Below are positions 8,011-16,057 of a stretch of DNA of 53,653 nucleotides, piece by piece. This DNA comes from an uncultured Actinomyces sp. (GTDB lineage: Bacteria > Actinomycetota > Actinomycetes > Actinomycetales > Actinomycetaceae). A model generated the notes under the pieces. The model was not told where the DNA came from. It made no database searches and saw nothing but the letters and a program-made list of their open reading frames with translations. The DNA is taken from positions 1 through 53,653 of the forward strand of contig CALISI010000070.1 of assembly GCA_938041695.1 (NCBI GenBank), given 5' to 3'. Position 1 is the stretch's first letter, and the number at the start of each line of letters is the position of its first letter. The translations under genes and the position numbers were made by a program.

Positions 8011-9438
8011 ATGGCGCCCACCGCTAAGCCCCTGGGGATTACGACCACGCCGATTCCCGGCTTTTTGCGCATTGATCTGACTGTTCACGGCGATAATCGA
8101 GGCTGGTTCAAGGAGAACTGGCAGCGCGAAAAGATGGTCGCGCTGGGTCTTCCAGATTTCGGCCCCGTGCAGAACAACATCTCGTTCAACGACGAGGCTG
8201 GGGTAACCCGCGGCATTCACGCGGAGCCGTGGGACAAGTTCGTGTCGGTCGCGACCGGCCGCGTGTTCGGCGCATGGGTGGACCTGCGCGAAGGCCCTTC
8301 GTTCGGCACCGTCTACACGACGATCATTGATCCGGGTGTCGCGGTCTTCGTGCCTAAGGGCGTGGGTAACTCCTACCAGACCCTGGAGCCGAACACGGCG
8401 TACACGTACCTGGTGAACGACCACTGGTCGCCGGACGCGCGCTATACCTTCCTGAATCTGGCTGATGAGACGGCCGCCGTGGATTGGCCGATTCCGCTTG
8501 AGCGCGCCATCCTGTCGGATAAGGATAAGGCTCACCCGCGCATGGCGGACGTGACCCCCTTCCCGGTTCCCGCCCCGGCGGGTCGCCGTGCGCTCGTGAC
8601 GGGTGCGAATGGTCAGCTGGGCCGCGAGCTCATGCGCGCCCTGCCCGAGGCCGGCTTCACGGTCACGGGCGTGGACCTGCCCGAGGTGTCGATTTCCGAC
8701 GCCGAGCAGGTGGCCACGCTGCCGTGGGACGACATCGACGTGGTCATCAACGCCGCTGCATGGACGAACGTGGACGGCGCCGAGACGCCCGAGGGCCGCC
8801 GCGCAACCTGGCAGGCGAACTCGACCGGCCCGGCAGTCCTCGCACGCGAGGCGACGGCGCACGGCGTGACGATGGTTCACATTTCGACGGAGTACGTCTT
8901 TGACGGCACGCAGGACGTGCACGTCGAGGACGAGGCCCCCTCTCCCCTGGGCGCATACGGCCAGTCGAAGGCGGGCGGCGACGCCGCTGTGGCCTCGACC
9001 CCCAAGCACTACATCGTGCGCACCTCCTGGGTCGTGGGAGACGGCAAGAACTTCCTGAAGACCATGGCATCCCTGGCAGATCAGGGCACCTCCCCATCGG
9101 TCGTGTCCGACCAGGTGGGTCGCCTGACCTTCACGTCCGACCTGGCGCGCGGCATCATTCACCTGCTGACCACCGGCGCCGAATTTGGCACCTACAACCT
9201 GTCGGGTGAGGGCCCGGTCATGAGCTGGGCGCAGGTCGCCAAGCGCGTGTTCGAGCTGTGCGGCCGCGATCCGGAAGACGTCACGCCCGTGACCACGGAA
9301 GAGTACTTCGCAGGCCGCGAGGTGGCACCGCGTCCCCTGTCCTCCGTCCTGGATCTGACGAAGATCAAGGCCACCGGTTTCACCCCCGAAGATTCCTCGC
9401 AGCACATCGACTCCTACGTCGCTTCCCTGCGCGGCTAA
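8011..9438 (+). CDS. Fused dTDP-4-dehydrorhamnose 3,5-epimerase / reductase (RmlC-RmlD)
   Basis: 475 residues in two enzyme domains. Residues 1 to about 185 are an RmlC-like cupin: ENWQREKM, VQNNISFN, GVTRGIHAEPWDKF (with the catalytic His) and GRVFGAWVDLREG. Residues about 190-475 are RmlD: GANGQLGRELM (NADPH binding), NAAAWTNVDGAE, STEYVFDG and YGQSKAGGD (Tyr-x3-Lys). Together they convert the 4-keto-6-deoxyglucose nucleotide to dTDP-L-rhamnose. The fusion is known in some actinobacteria. The cupin motif reads RGIHAE instead of the common RGLHYQ. It is the only gene of its transcription unit and ends in a strong hairpin. Confidence 0.94.
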   Translation: MAPTAKPLGITTTPIPGFLRIDLTVHGDNRGWFKENWQREKMVALGLPDFGPVQNNISFNDEAGVTRGIHAEPWDKFVSVATGRVFGAWVDLREGPSFGTVYTTIIDPGVAVFVPKGVGNSYQTLEPNTAYTYLVNDHWSPDARYTFLNLADETAAVDWPIPLERAILSDKDKAHPRMADVTPFPVPAPAGRRALVTGANGQLGRELMRALPEAGFTVTGVDLPEVSISDAEQVATLPWDDIDVVINAAAWTNVDGAETPEGRRATWQANSTGPAVLAREATAHGVTMVHISTEYVFDGTQDVHVEDEAPSPLGAYGQSKAGGDAAVASTPKHYIVRTSWVVGDGKNFLKTMASLADQGTSPSVVSDQVGRLTFTSDLARGIIHLLTTGAEFGTYNLSGEGPVMSWAQVAKRVFELCGRDPEDVTPVTTEEYFAGREVAPRPLSSVLDLTKIKATGFTPEDSSQHIDSYVASLRG

Positions 9439-9449
9439 TCTCCAGACGT

Positions 9450-9489
9450 ACGAGGCCCCGGTTGCTCACGGCGAGCACTCGGGGCCTCG
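9450..9489 (+). terminator. Terminator hairpin after rmlCD
   Basis: CGAGGCCCCG at 9451-9460 pairs with CGGGGCCTCG at 9480-9489, and TGCTC/GAGCA pairs inside. It lies 12 bp after the rmlCD stop. It carries the recurring octamer ACGAGGCC at 9450-9457. Confidence 0.8.
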
Positions 9490-9587
9490 CCGTATGTGCC
9501 TCACTGATATCCGGTTCGCCTTTCTCACCGTTGACGCTGCCCCGCACGCGTCTGCACGCCGACCGTCGCACGGCCGGGCGCACGCAC

Positions 9588-9688
9588 GCGGATAGGTTAC
9601 GAAGATACGGATAGGTTAGAAGCATGCGGATAGGTTAATAACCTATCCGCATCTGAATAACCTATCCGCACGCGCACAACCTATCCGC
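9588..9688. repeat. Mirror-symmetric array of six 12-bp sites on a 19-bp pitch
   Basis: Three copies of GCGGATAGGTTA (9588-9599, 9607-9618 with one change, 9626-9637) are followed by three inverted copies TAACCTATCCGC (9639-9650, 9658-9669, 9677-9688; the last begins CA instead of TA). Starts are spaced exactly 19 bp on each side, and the whole array is symmetric about base 9638. The 7-bp spacers are not conserved or mutually complementary. The array lies in the 504-bp gap between the convergent rmlCD and amidase genes. I saw no further copies in this window. It resembles a cooperative protein-binding array more than a transcription terminator. Its function is unknown. Confidence 0.9.
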
Positions 9689-9771
9689 GTACACACGATC
9701 GAGGGCAGCTGTGGACCCTCAAGCACCGGAGCGCAGCATCAGCGGAACATCGCTACGCATCCCCACCAATT

Positions 9772-9876
9772 TCGCATGCAATTCCCCGATGACTCTTTCA
9801 AGCTTTGAAATCGCAACGTTGGTATTCCAACGTTTTCTCAATACGGCAAAACAGACCTGATGGGAATTGCATGCGA
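9772..9876. repeat. Inverted-repeat element, copy 1 (15-bp perfect ends)
   Basis: A 105-bp element bounded by TCGCATGCAATTCCC (9772-9786) and its exact reverse complement (9862-9876). The interior is AT-rich and has its own small dyad (AACGTTGGTATTCCAACGTT, about 9815-9834). A second element of nearly the same length and with matching internal blocks (ACTCTT, AAC then TTTT, GACC-2-ATGGGAATT) lies at 15913-16019. The rest of the 9439-9942 gap holds the terminators and the six-site array, with no gene visible. It could be a MITE-like repeat, a structured RNA or an invertible segment. Confidence 0.8.
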
Positions 9877-9883
9877 TATAAAG

Positions 9884-9925
9884 GGCCGGGGCCGGCCACG
9901 CTTAATTGCGCAGCCGGCCCCGGCC
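9884..9925. terminator. Strong hairpin between rmlCD and amidase genes
   Basis: GGCCGGGGCCGGC (9884-9896) pairs perfectly with GCCGGCCCCGGCC (9913-9925) around a 16-base loop. It is positioned to end transcription of the amidase gene, whose stop lies 18 bp away on the minus strand. It overlaps the recurring octamer GGCCTCGT (9922-9929). Confidence 0.8.
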
Positions 9926-9942
9926 TCGTCACGGAAGAACTC

Positions 9943-11958
9943 TCAGAAGTACGCCTTCATCATGGAGACCAGGTCGTAGCCGTAGTTCTTGGCCGCGGCC
10001 CAACCGGTGTGGTTCGGGTTCTCCTGGATGCCGAGGTATTCAACCACGGGGGCAGCACCCTTGCGCACGTAGGTGAAGCGCGGGTCGACGACCGTGTTCG
10101 CGAGCGAGGCCGTGGTCACCGAGTTGTCCGCGTAGGCTCGCAGGTGCTGGACCTGAGCCCGAATGCCGGTGCGCACATCCGGGAATGTGGCGCCCTTCGC
10201 GCCGCCGCCGACCGCGCCGATGCCGGAGAAGTTGTACTGGTTGACGCTCACGTCGCCGCCAAATCGCAGCCAGCCCGTCTCCTTCATGGCCTGGACGAAG
10301 ACCAGCTCGGGAGACACGCCCTCGGCCACGGCCTCGTCGTAGACGACGGAGGCGAAGTCACGGATAGTCTGTGCACCGCCGGCGCTCAGGGCGCTCGGGT
10401 AGCTGTAGCCGACCTCGTCCCATGCCTCTTCCATGGCGTCGATGATCTCCGCGCGCGAGGCGGTGGGCGCGCTCATGATGAGGCGCTGACCGGCGGCGTT
10501 AGTAACCGAATCGGCACGCGAGGCCGAACGAGACGCCGCGTCCGCCGCAGGCGCCCCTCCACCGTCCACGTAGCCCAGCCACGCCCCCGATGAGGCGAAG
10601 GAGGAGGTGCGTCCATCAACGTCATGCGTGCCCGTGACCATCGCACCCGAGGAGGGATCGAGCCAGTACCAGGTGCCACCATCGAGCAGCCAGCCGCTGT
10701 TCATCGCGCCGGAGCCCGCCATGTGATACCAGGCGCCGCCGACATTGACCCAGCCCGTGACCATCGCACCCGAGGACGGATCGAGCCAGTACCAGGTGCC
10801 GCCATCGAGCAGCCAGCCGGTGTTCATCGCGCCGGAGCCCACCATGTGATACCAGGCGCCGCCGACATTGACCCAGCCCGTGACCATCGCACCCGAGGAG
10901 GGATCGAGCCAGTACCAGGTGCCGCCATCGAGCAGCCAGCCGGTGGCCATGACGCCGTCGGAGCCGAGGTAGTACCAGGAGCGGCCGTCCTTGACCCAGC
11001 CGGTGGCCATGTCGCCGTCACGGCGCAGGTAGTACCAGCTCTCGCCGTCCTTCTTCCAGCCCGTCACCATCGCGGTGGAGTCGTCAAAGAAGTAGCGGCG
11101 CCCGTTGATGGTGGACCATCCGCGGATCGTGCGCCCATCGGAACCCGCCCAGTACCAGCGGCCGCCCGCGCTGAACCAGCCGGTCTTGGCCTGGCCGTCG
11201 CGCACGAAGCGCCAGGTGTCGCCCGACCGCTCCCACGTCCCCTTGCTCAGCCCGTAGGTCTGGGCGATGCCGGTCGCGTCGGCGACGCCGAGGGAACGCA
11301 CGAAGGCGGGGTCGCGTAGCAGCTGCGCATCCGAGGAGGAGGTCAGGAAGGCGTGCTCAACGATGATGCCGGGCATGTTCTCCTCGCGGGCCTGGCGGAT
11401 GATCGCGTAGTAGTCGCCCGTGGAGCCGTCCGGGTAGTTGTAGTACGGATTGTCGCGGGTCTTGATGCCTCGGTCCGTGAGGCCAAGATCGGTGAGCTCC
11501 TCCTGGATGTTACTGGAGAGCTGGCGCCCCTTCGTGTGAGTGGCGTAGTTGTACGAGGAGGAGTTTCCGTACCAGACCTCCGCGCCGCGCGCGAGGGGCG
11601 AACCCGAGTTGAAGTGGATGGAGACGAGCGCGTCGGCGCGGGCCGCAGCGGCCGTCTGGACGCGGCTGGACAGGTCCTCGCTGAGGTTTTCGGAGGGCCT
11701 GACGTCGGTCGATCGGGTCATGACGACGGTGACGCCGTCGTAGGACTCAAGTTCCTCCTTGAGGGCCAGGGAGACCTCGAGCGTTAGGTCCTTCTCGCGC
11801 AGGCCGTTGGCGACCGCGCCAGAGTCGGACCCCCCGTGCCCGGGGTCGATGGCGATGATGATTCCGGTTGCCGCCTGGGCGGGCGGCACCAGTGCCGCGA
11901 CGGCGGCGCCGAGCGCCAGGGTGAGGCCGGCTGCGAGTTTCCTCCACGGGGAGCGCAT
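9943..11958 (-). CDS. Secreted N-acetylmuramoyl-L-alanine amidase with wall-binding repeats and glucosaminidase domain
   Basis: 671 residues, a two-headed peptidoglycan hydrolase. A signal peptide (MRSPWRKLAAG to AQAA) is followed by an Amidase_3 domain (about 30-225) with IDPGHGGSDSG, SIHFNSG and IIVEHAFLT, which carry the zinc ligands and catalytic Glu. Next come about ten 20-residue Gly-Trp/Trp-Tyr repeats of the choline-binding/CW_binding_1 type, and a C-terminal glucosaminidase domain (VFVQAMKETGWLRFGGD, NQYNFSGIGA). It should cut both the stem peptide and glycan strand, and bind a wall polymer. The start is set at the ATG 11956-11958: AAGGA lies about 7 bases before it, whereas an ATG 6 bp upstream would touch the Shine-Dalgarno. 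It lies inside the glycan locus, suggesting its ligand is the polymer made there. Confidence 0.93.
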   Translation of the reverse strand: MRSPWRKLAAGLTLALGAAVAALVPPAQAATGIIIAIDPGHGGSDSGAVANGLREKDLTLEVSLALKEELESYDGVTVVMTRSTDVRPSENLSEDLSSRVQTAAAARADALVSIHFNSGSPLARGAEVWYGNSSSYNYATHTKGRQLSSNIQEELTDLGLTDRGIKTRDNPYYNYPDGSTGDYYAIIRQAREENMPGIIVEHAFLTSSSDAQLLRDPAFVRSLGVADATGIAQTYGLSKGTWERSGDTWRFVRDGQAKTGWFSAGGRWYWAGSDGRTIRGWSTINGRRYFFDDSTAMVTGWKKDGESWYYLRRDGDMATGWVKDGRSWYYLGSDGVMATGWLLDGGTWYWLDPSSGAMVTGWVNVGGAWYHMVGSGAMNTGWLLDGGTWYWLDPSSGAMVTGWVNVGGAWYHMAGSGAMNSGWLLDGGTWYWLDPSSGAMVTGTHDVDGRTSSFASSGAWLGYVDGGGAPAADAASRSASRADSVTNAAGQRLIMSAPTASRAEIIDAMEEAWDEVGYSYPSALSAGGAQTIRDFASVVYDEAVAEGVSPELVFVQAMKETGWLRFGGDVSVNQYNFSGIGAVGGGAKGATFPDVRTGIRAQVQHLRAYADNSVTTASLANTVVDPRFTYVRKGAAPVVEYLGIQENPNHTGWAAAKNYGYDLVSMMKAYF
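10634..11002 (-). repeat. Three tandem 123-bp repeats encoding wall-binding modules
   Basis: Near-identical 123-bp units start at 10634, 10757 and 10880. Each encodes 41 residues, that is, two adjacent 20-residue wall-binding repeats (GWLLDGGTWYWLDPSSGAM and GWVNVGGAWYHM types). The third unit diverges in its last third. Such identity implies recent duplication and makes the copy number prone to change by slippage or recombination. Confidence 0.9.
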
Positions 11959-11992
11959 AGTCATCCTTCAAGTTGTTAGCGTGACAACCGAG

Positions 11993-12021
11993 ATTCTAGT
12001 TACTTATATTGTAACTGTAAA
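11993..12021 (-). promoter_or_regulatory. Sigma-70-type promoter of the amidase gene
   Basis: Read on the minus strand: TTTACA (12016-12021), a 17-bp spacer, then TAGAAT (11993-11998). Transcription would start about 28 bp before the chosen ATG. The spacer holds an inverted repeat, GTTAC-7-GTAAC (AGTTAC/GTAACT on the plus strand), which could be an operator. The block is strikingly AT-rich for this genome. The rest of the 246-bp gap, up to 12204, shows nothing recognisable apart from one octamer ACGAGGCC at 12084. Confidence 0.65.
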
Positions 12022-12204
12022 CATGAGAATAGCTACACGAATCAACCGCTATGAACTAATGGGATTGTTTTGCGAATGGTGAGACGAGGCCTGGGCCGGG
12101 ATCCGCTCTCGGGAACGGGAGGGCGGCCGCGCGCACAGCCGCAACGCACCCCTCAGAGCGCAGAAACGGACCACCGCTGAACGTGGAACACCCTCCTCAG
12201 ACCA

Positions 12205-13410
12205 CTAACGATCCACCCCGGAACGCCCCCCTGAGACCGCGGAACGCACCGCCGCCGCAGCCGCCCTCGAGGACGCCTCGATCGAGCGATGCTCACGCAC
12301 CCAGGCGCGCGCCCGCGTCGGCCCCACCCAGCTCAGCTCCCCGGACGCGAGGGCAGCCATCGCCTCGGCGACGCGGTCTGCATCGAGGCCACACGCCACC
12401 CCGAGCCCTCCCTCACTCACGTCGCGGGCGGCCTGCCCGGGCCCCGCGTAGATGACGGGAGTGCCCTGCGCGAGGGAGGCGAGGATCTTCGTCGGGTAGG
12501 CGTAGTCGTAGCCGCCGGGGCGCAGCGAGGCCAGGGTGGCGGTGGCGCGCGCCATCCACCGGTCAGCCTCGTCGGCGCCGACGGCGGGCACGAGAACGAC
12601 GCCCGGGACCCCGCGAGCACGCGCGACCAGGTCCTCCCACCCGGCCCCCTGCCCGACAAACACGAGGCGCGCGTCCCCAAGGCGTGGGCGCGCCCGCTCG
12701 AACGCGTCAATGAACACCTCGGGGGCGAGCCAGGGGGCGACCGTGCCCGTGTAGGCAAAGACCGGGCCCTGGCAGGAGGGGAAGCCCTCGGGCACCCCCT
12801 CGGCCGCGGCACTGGGAACGCGCACCCCGTTGGGTACGACACATACGCGCGCCGCCCCGAGGTCGCGCGCGCGCCGGGCCACCCCGTCGGACACGGCGAT
12901 GACGCGGCGGGCGCCGCGCAGGGCGAAGGACTCCAGGCTGGCGACCGCGCGCACGACCGGGCGAGGGACCCCGGCCATGGCCGCGGCGTCCGACACGATG
13001 TCGGCGCAGTAGTAGACGTAGGGGACGCGGCGCGCTGCGCACGCGATGCGCACGGCGGCGCCCGTCGTGGGCGGGGGCTCCGAGACGACCACGTCGGGGC
13101 GTGGGCCGACCACGAGGCGCGCGACGAGGGGTAGGTCGAAGGACAGGTAGGAAACGTAGCCGCGCACCGCTCCCGTGCGGTCGCGCAAGACGGGGGCGCG
13201 TCGCACGCTGACGAGGCCGTGCCCCTCCCCCGACTCGACGCCGCCGTCTGCGAACTGTCGGGCGTCGCGGGCGACGGAAGGAGCTAGGCGCGATGTGAGG
13301 ACCTGGACCCTGTCGCCTCCTGCGGCGAGCGCGCGGGCAAGTGCCCCGAGGCGCAAGGCGGCAGCCGTCGGCTCGGGCGTGAAAGTGCGGGTCGCGAGGG
13401 TCACTAGCAT
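12205..13410 (-). CDS. GT4-family glycosyltransferase
   Basis: 401 residues with a GT-B fold. The N-terminus (TRTFTPEPTAAALRLGALAR) resembles the acceptor-binding domain of WbuB/colanic-type GT4 enzymes. In the middle are VIAVSDGVARRARDLG and VVPNGVRVP. The donor-binding C-terminal half has FAYTGTVAPWLAPEVFIDAF, LVFVGQGAGWEDL and YAYPTKILASLAQGTPVIYAG, matching GT4 in which the Glu-x7-Glu motif is partly altered. The start at ATG 13408-13410 overlaps the stop of the upstream dehydrogenase gene by 7 bp, so they form an operon. Donor and acceptor cannot be deduced. Confidence 0.88.
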   Translation of the reverse strand: MLVTLATRTFTPEPTAAALRLGALARALAAGGDRVQVLTSRLAPSVARDARQFADGGVESGEGHGLVSVRRAPVLRDRTGAVRGYVSYLSFDLPLVARLVVGPRPDVVVSEPPPTTGAAVRIACAARRVPYVYYCADIVSDAAAMAGVPRPVVRAVASLESFALRGARRVIAVSDGVARRARDLGAARVCVVPNGVRVPSAAAEGVPEGFPSCQGPVFAYTGTVAPWLAPEVFIDAFERARPRLGDARLVFVGQGAGWEDLVARARGVPGVVLVPAVGADEADRWMARATATLASLRPGGYDYAYPTKILASLAQGTPVIYAGPGQAARDVSEGGLGVACGLDADRVAEAMAALASGELSWVGPTRARAWVREHRSIEASSRAAAAAVRSAVSGGRSGVDR

Positions 13411-14708
13411 GCGGGATTGGCTCCCCCGCCGATGGTGACGCGCGGGGTGCCGACCCACGCCTGGGGGCTCGTGATTGCGCGCCCGTCGACGAGCAGTCGA
13501 ACGCCGGGCAAGTCGGAGGGAGTCAGGTCCCGGTAACACTCGTGGTCCGCCTGGATGATGGCCGCGTCCACCTCCTCGCCGAGGTGGTAGGCGTCCCACC
13601 CGAAGGACGCCAGCTCCTCGTCGGAGTAGAGCGGATCGTGGACGCTCGCCCGCGCCCCTGCCTCGCGCAGCGCGCAGGTGACGCCGAATACGCCGGAGAA
13701 CGCGGTTTCCTTGACACCGCCGCGGTAGGCGGCGCCCAGGACCACGACGCGCAGGCCGTCCAGGGACCCCAGCAGAGCGGCGGCACGCGAGACCGCGTAG
13801 GCGGGCATCGCGGCGTTCGCGGCGCGGGCCGCGGACACGACGGTCGCGTCCGGATCGCCGGCCAAATACAGGCGCGGGTAGACGGGGATGCAGTGGCCGC
13901 CGACCGCGATGCCGGGCCGGTGGATGTGGGAGTAGGGCTGGGAGTTGCAGGCCTCAATGACGCGCGCGACGTCGATGCCGGCCGCATCCGCGTAACGCGC
14001 GAATTGGTTGGCCAGGCCGATGTTGACGTCCCGGTAGGTGGTCTCGGCGAGCTTGGCCATCTCGGCGGCCTCGGCCCCGCCCATGGGCCACACGCCGTTG
14101 GGGCGCGGCAGGTCGTCGCGCTCGTCGAAGGAGAGGACGGCCTCGTAAAAGCGAACGCCGCGCGCCTCGCCGGCCTCGCTCAGTCCACCCACGAGCTTCG
14201 GGTAGCGCGCCAGGTCGGCGAAAACCCGTCCGGTGAGGACGCGCTCGGGCGAAAAGACGACGTCGAAGTCGCGGCCCTCGAGCAGGCCGGAGACCTCCTC
14301 GATGAGGGGCTTGTAGCGTCCGCGCGTCGTGCCCACGGGCAGGGTCGTCTCGTAGGAGACGAGGGTGCCGCCTGTCAGGTGCTCAGCCATGGAGCGGGTC
14401 GCGGCGTCCATGATCGTAAAGTCGGGACGGCTCTCATCGTCGACGACGAGGGGCACGACCATGACGACGGCGTCGGCCCCGGGGATCGCGTCAGCGTACT
14501 CGGTCGTGGCCCGCAGGGCGCCGGAGGAGATAAGCGGGGGCAGGTACTCGGCGAGGTGCGCCTCGCCCGGGAAGGGTTCTTCTCCCCCGTTGATGAGTGC
14601 GACCATGCGAGGGTTCACGTCCACGCCGACGACGGTGTGCCCGCCGCGCGCGTAGTGCACCGCCAGCGGCAGACCAATCTTGCCCATGCCGACGACCGCG
14701 ATGCGCAT
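13404..14708 (-). CDS. UDP-sugar 6-dehydrogenase (UDP-HexNAc dehydrogenase, WbpA/WecC-like)
   Basis: 434 residues. The N-terminal NAD domain contains VVGMGKIGLPLAVHYARGG. YETTLPVGTTRGRYKPLIEE and VFSPERVLTGRVFADL follow. The catalytic Cys is in VGGHCIPVYP (Cys about 273), and a C-terminal UDP-binding domain contains AAYRGGVKETAFSG. SPERVLTGR favours the HexNAc dehydrogenase group (WbpA, WecC) over UDP-glucose dehydrogenases. It would oxidise UDP-GlcNAc or UDP-ManNAc to the uronic acid. Together with the WbpB/E/D-like genes at 18548-21298 this gives a near-complete diacetamido-uronic acid pathway. It is transcribed divergently from the GT4 gene at 14781 across a 72-bp gap. Confidence 0.9.
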   Translation of the reverse strand: MRIAVVGMGKIGLPLAVHYARGGHTVVGVDVNPRMVALINGGEEPFPGEAHLAEYLPPLISSGALRATTEYADAIPGADAVVMVVPLVVDDESRPDFTIMDAATRSMAEHLTGGTLVSYETTLPVGTTRGRYKPLIEEVSGLLEGRDFDVVFSPERVLTGRVFADLARYPKLVGGLSEAGEARGVRFYEAVLSFDERDDLPRPNGVWPMGGAEAAEMAKLAETTYRDVNIGLANQFARYADAAGIDVARVIEACNSQPYSHIHRPGIAVGGHCIPVYPRLYLAGDPDATVVSAARAANAAMPAYAVSRAAALLGSLDGLRVVVLGAAYRGGVKETAFSGVFGVTCALREAGARASVHDPLYSDEELASFGWDAYHLGEEVDAAIIQADHECYRDLTPSDLPGVRLLVDGRAITSPQAWVGTPRVTIGGGANPAC

Positions 14709-14780
14709 GGGACCCCCTTTCCGTCTCCGGCCTCGTTGTTCCCCTCCAGTGTAGTGCCCCGCCCCACCTACAATGGGGGC

Positions 14781-15899
14781 GTGGATCGCGCGCTCAACCT
14801 TCTACTCTACCCGTCGAACCTGGCCTCGCCCGGTCGGCTAGTGAAGATCGCGCGTTCGCTGTCCCCTCTGTTTTCGCAGACGCGGGTCGTCGGCATCGAC
14901 CAGGGCGACCTGCCCACAGACGAGGCCGTGGCCCCCACCGTGCGCCTCACCCGGATCCGGGGCGCATCCCTGGGTGCGCGCCTGGGCGGGGTGCGGGTCG
15001 TCGTGGCGTGGGGGGCGCGCGTGTACCGGCGATTCGCGAAGCAGCGCGTCGAGGCCGTCTCCGCGCAGAACCTGTTCCTGCTGCCGCTCGCGCACGCGTT
15101 GGCGCGGCGCACCGGCGCGGTGTTCGCCTACAACGCGCACGAGTTGGAGACGGAGACAGTGGGGTCGGCGCGGCTGCGCCAGCGCCTCCAGCGCGTGATC
15201 GAGCGCCGCTACATACTCCGCGCGGACGTGGTGTCCGTGGTCAACGAGTCGATCGCCCAGTGGTACCGCAGCGCCTACCCGGGCGTGGATCCGGTCGTGG
15301 TGACGAACGCCCCGACGGGCGCGGAGGGTGTCATCGACCTGCGCTCGCAGCTGGGGATCCCGGAGGGCGCGCTCCTGTACCTGCATTCGGGCTACCTGGC
15401 GCCTGGGCGCAATATTCCCTTGATTCTGCGGGCGTTTGAGCAGGTGAAGAGCGCGCACGTGGTCTTCGTCGGCTCCGGCGCCCTGCTGCCCGAGGTCGAG
15501 CGGGCCGCCGCAGCTCACCCGAACATCCACCGCCTGCCTCCCGTGGAGCCGGATCAGGTCCTGGCGATGACGCGCGGGGCTGACGTGGCGCTGTGCCTCA
15601 TCGAGTCCGGGTGCCTCTCGCACCGCATGTCCACGCCCAACAAGATGATGGAGGCATTCGCGGCCGGACTTCCCGCACTGTGTTCTCCCCTGTCCGAGGC
15701 CCGCCGATACCTGGGTGATCAGGCCGACACGTGGGTGCTGGAGGATCCGGAGCGCGACCTCATCGGGGCCCTGGAATCCATCACGCGAGAGGATATCGAG
15801 GCCTTCACAGCTCCCACGATTCCCACCTGGGAGGCGGGCGCCGCCCGCCTGCGCGAGGCCTACGAGCGAGCCCTCGCCGCGCGAGCGACGCATCGATAG
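14781..15899 (+). CDS. GT4-family glycosyltransferase
   Basis: 372 residues with a GT-B fold. Blocks include VVVAWGARVYRRFAKQRVEA and AYNAHELETETVG in the N-terminal half, then DVVSVVNESIAQWY, LYLHSGYLAPGRNIPLILRA, VVFVGSGALLPEVE and STPNKMMEAFAAGLPALCS. The last block is the donor-binding region with the first Glu replaced by Asn-Lys, as in many GT4 members. The frame is open far upstream, but that part is antisense to the dehydrogenase gene. The GTG at 14781 follows a purine-rich GGGGG stretch and is the first start after the divergent promoter gap. It probably adds a sugar to the wall polymer repeat. Confidence 0.85.
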   Translation: MDRALNLLLYPSNLASPGRLVKIARSLSPLFSQTRVVGIDQGDLPTDEAVAPTVRLTRIRGASLGARLGGVRVVVAWGARVYRRFAKQRVEAVSAQNLFLLPLAHALARRTGAVFAYNAHELETETVGSARLRQRLQRVIERRYILRADVVSVVNESIAQWYRSAYPGVDPVVVTNAPTGAEGVIDLRSQLGIPEGALLYLHSGYLAPGRNIPLILRAFEQVKSAHVVFVGSGALLPEVERAAAAHPNIHRLPPVEPDQVLAMTRGADVALCLIESGCLSHRMSTPNKMMEAFAAGLPALCSPLSEARRYLGDQADTWVLEDPERDLIGALESITREDIEAFTAPTIPTWEAGAARLREAYERALAARATHR

Positions 15900-15902
15900 T
15901 TC

Positions 15903-16028
15903 CCCCAAAATCTCGCACGTAATTTGGGTTCACTAACTCTTCTTAATACCACTAAAAACACTGAAGTATCAACACTTTTGATCGCCCATAGATTCGGACC
16001 ACATGGGAATTACGTGCGACTTTTGGGG
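15903..16028. repeat. Inverted-repeat element, copy 2 (extended arms)
   Basis: The core 15913-16019 (107 bp) is bounded by TCGCACGTAATT and its reverse complement AATTACGTGCGA. Outside these, CCCCAAAA (15903-15910) pairs with TTTTGGGG (16021-16028), giving a stem of about 20 bp. The interior is AT-rich and shares blocks with the element at 9772-9876. Relative to that copy, the arms differ at two positions and each change is mirrored in the opposite arm. Both copies sit between the 3' ends of convergent genes, here the GT4 gene and the flippase gene. Confidence 0.8.
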
Positions 16029-16057
16029 AGAGGGTTTCACGAGGCCGGGTGGGCGTT

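Noticed and set aside
7915..9405. A 496-codon open frame on the minus strand opposite rmlCD
   Set aside because: It is an antisense shadow of a strongly supported gene; its translation is His/Arg/Val-rich with no domain, as expected from high-GC complementary frames.
9588..9688. CRISPR-like reading of the six-site array
   Set aside because: Repeats are 12 bp, spacers 7 bp, and half the copies are inverted; no cas genes are nearby.
9588..9688. DnaA-box cluster or replication origin
   Set aside because: The word GGATAGGTTA does not match TTATCCACA-type boxes, and no dnaA, dnaN or AT-rich unwinding region is adjacent.
10634..11002. Tandem repeat as a non-coding minisatellite
   Set aside because: It is fully in frame and encodes wall-binding modules of the amidase.
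13542..14780. Long in-frame extension upstream of the GT4 gene at 14781
   Set aside because: It is antisense to the dehydrogenase gene, and the GT4 similarity begins only after the GTG at 14781.
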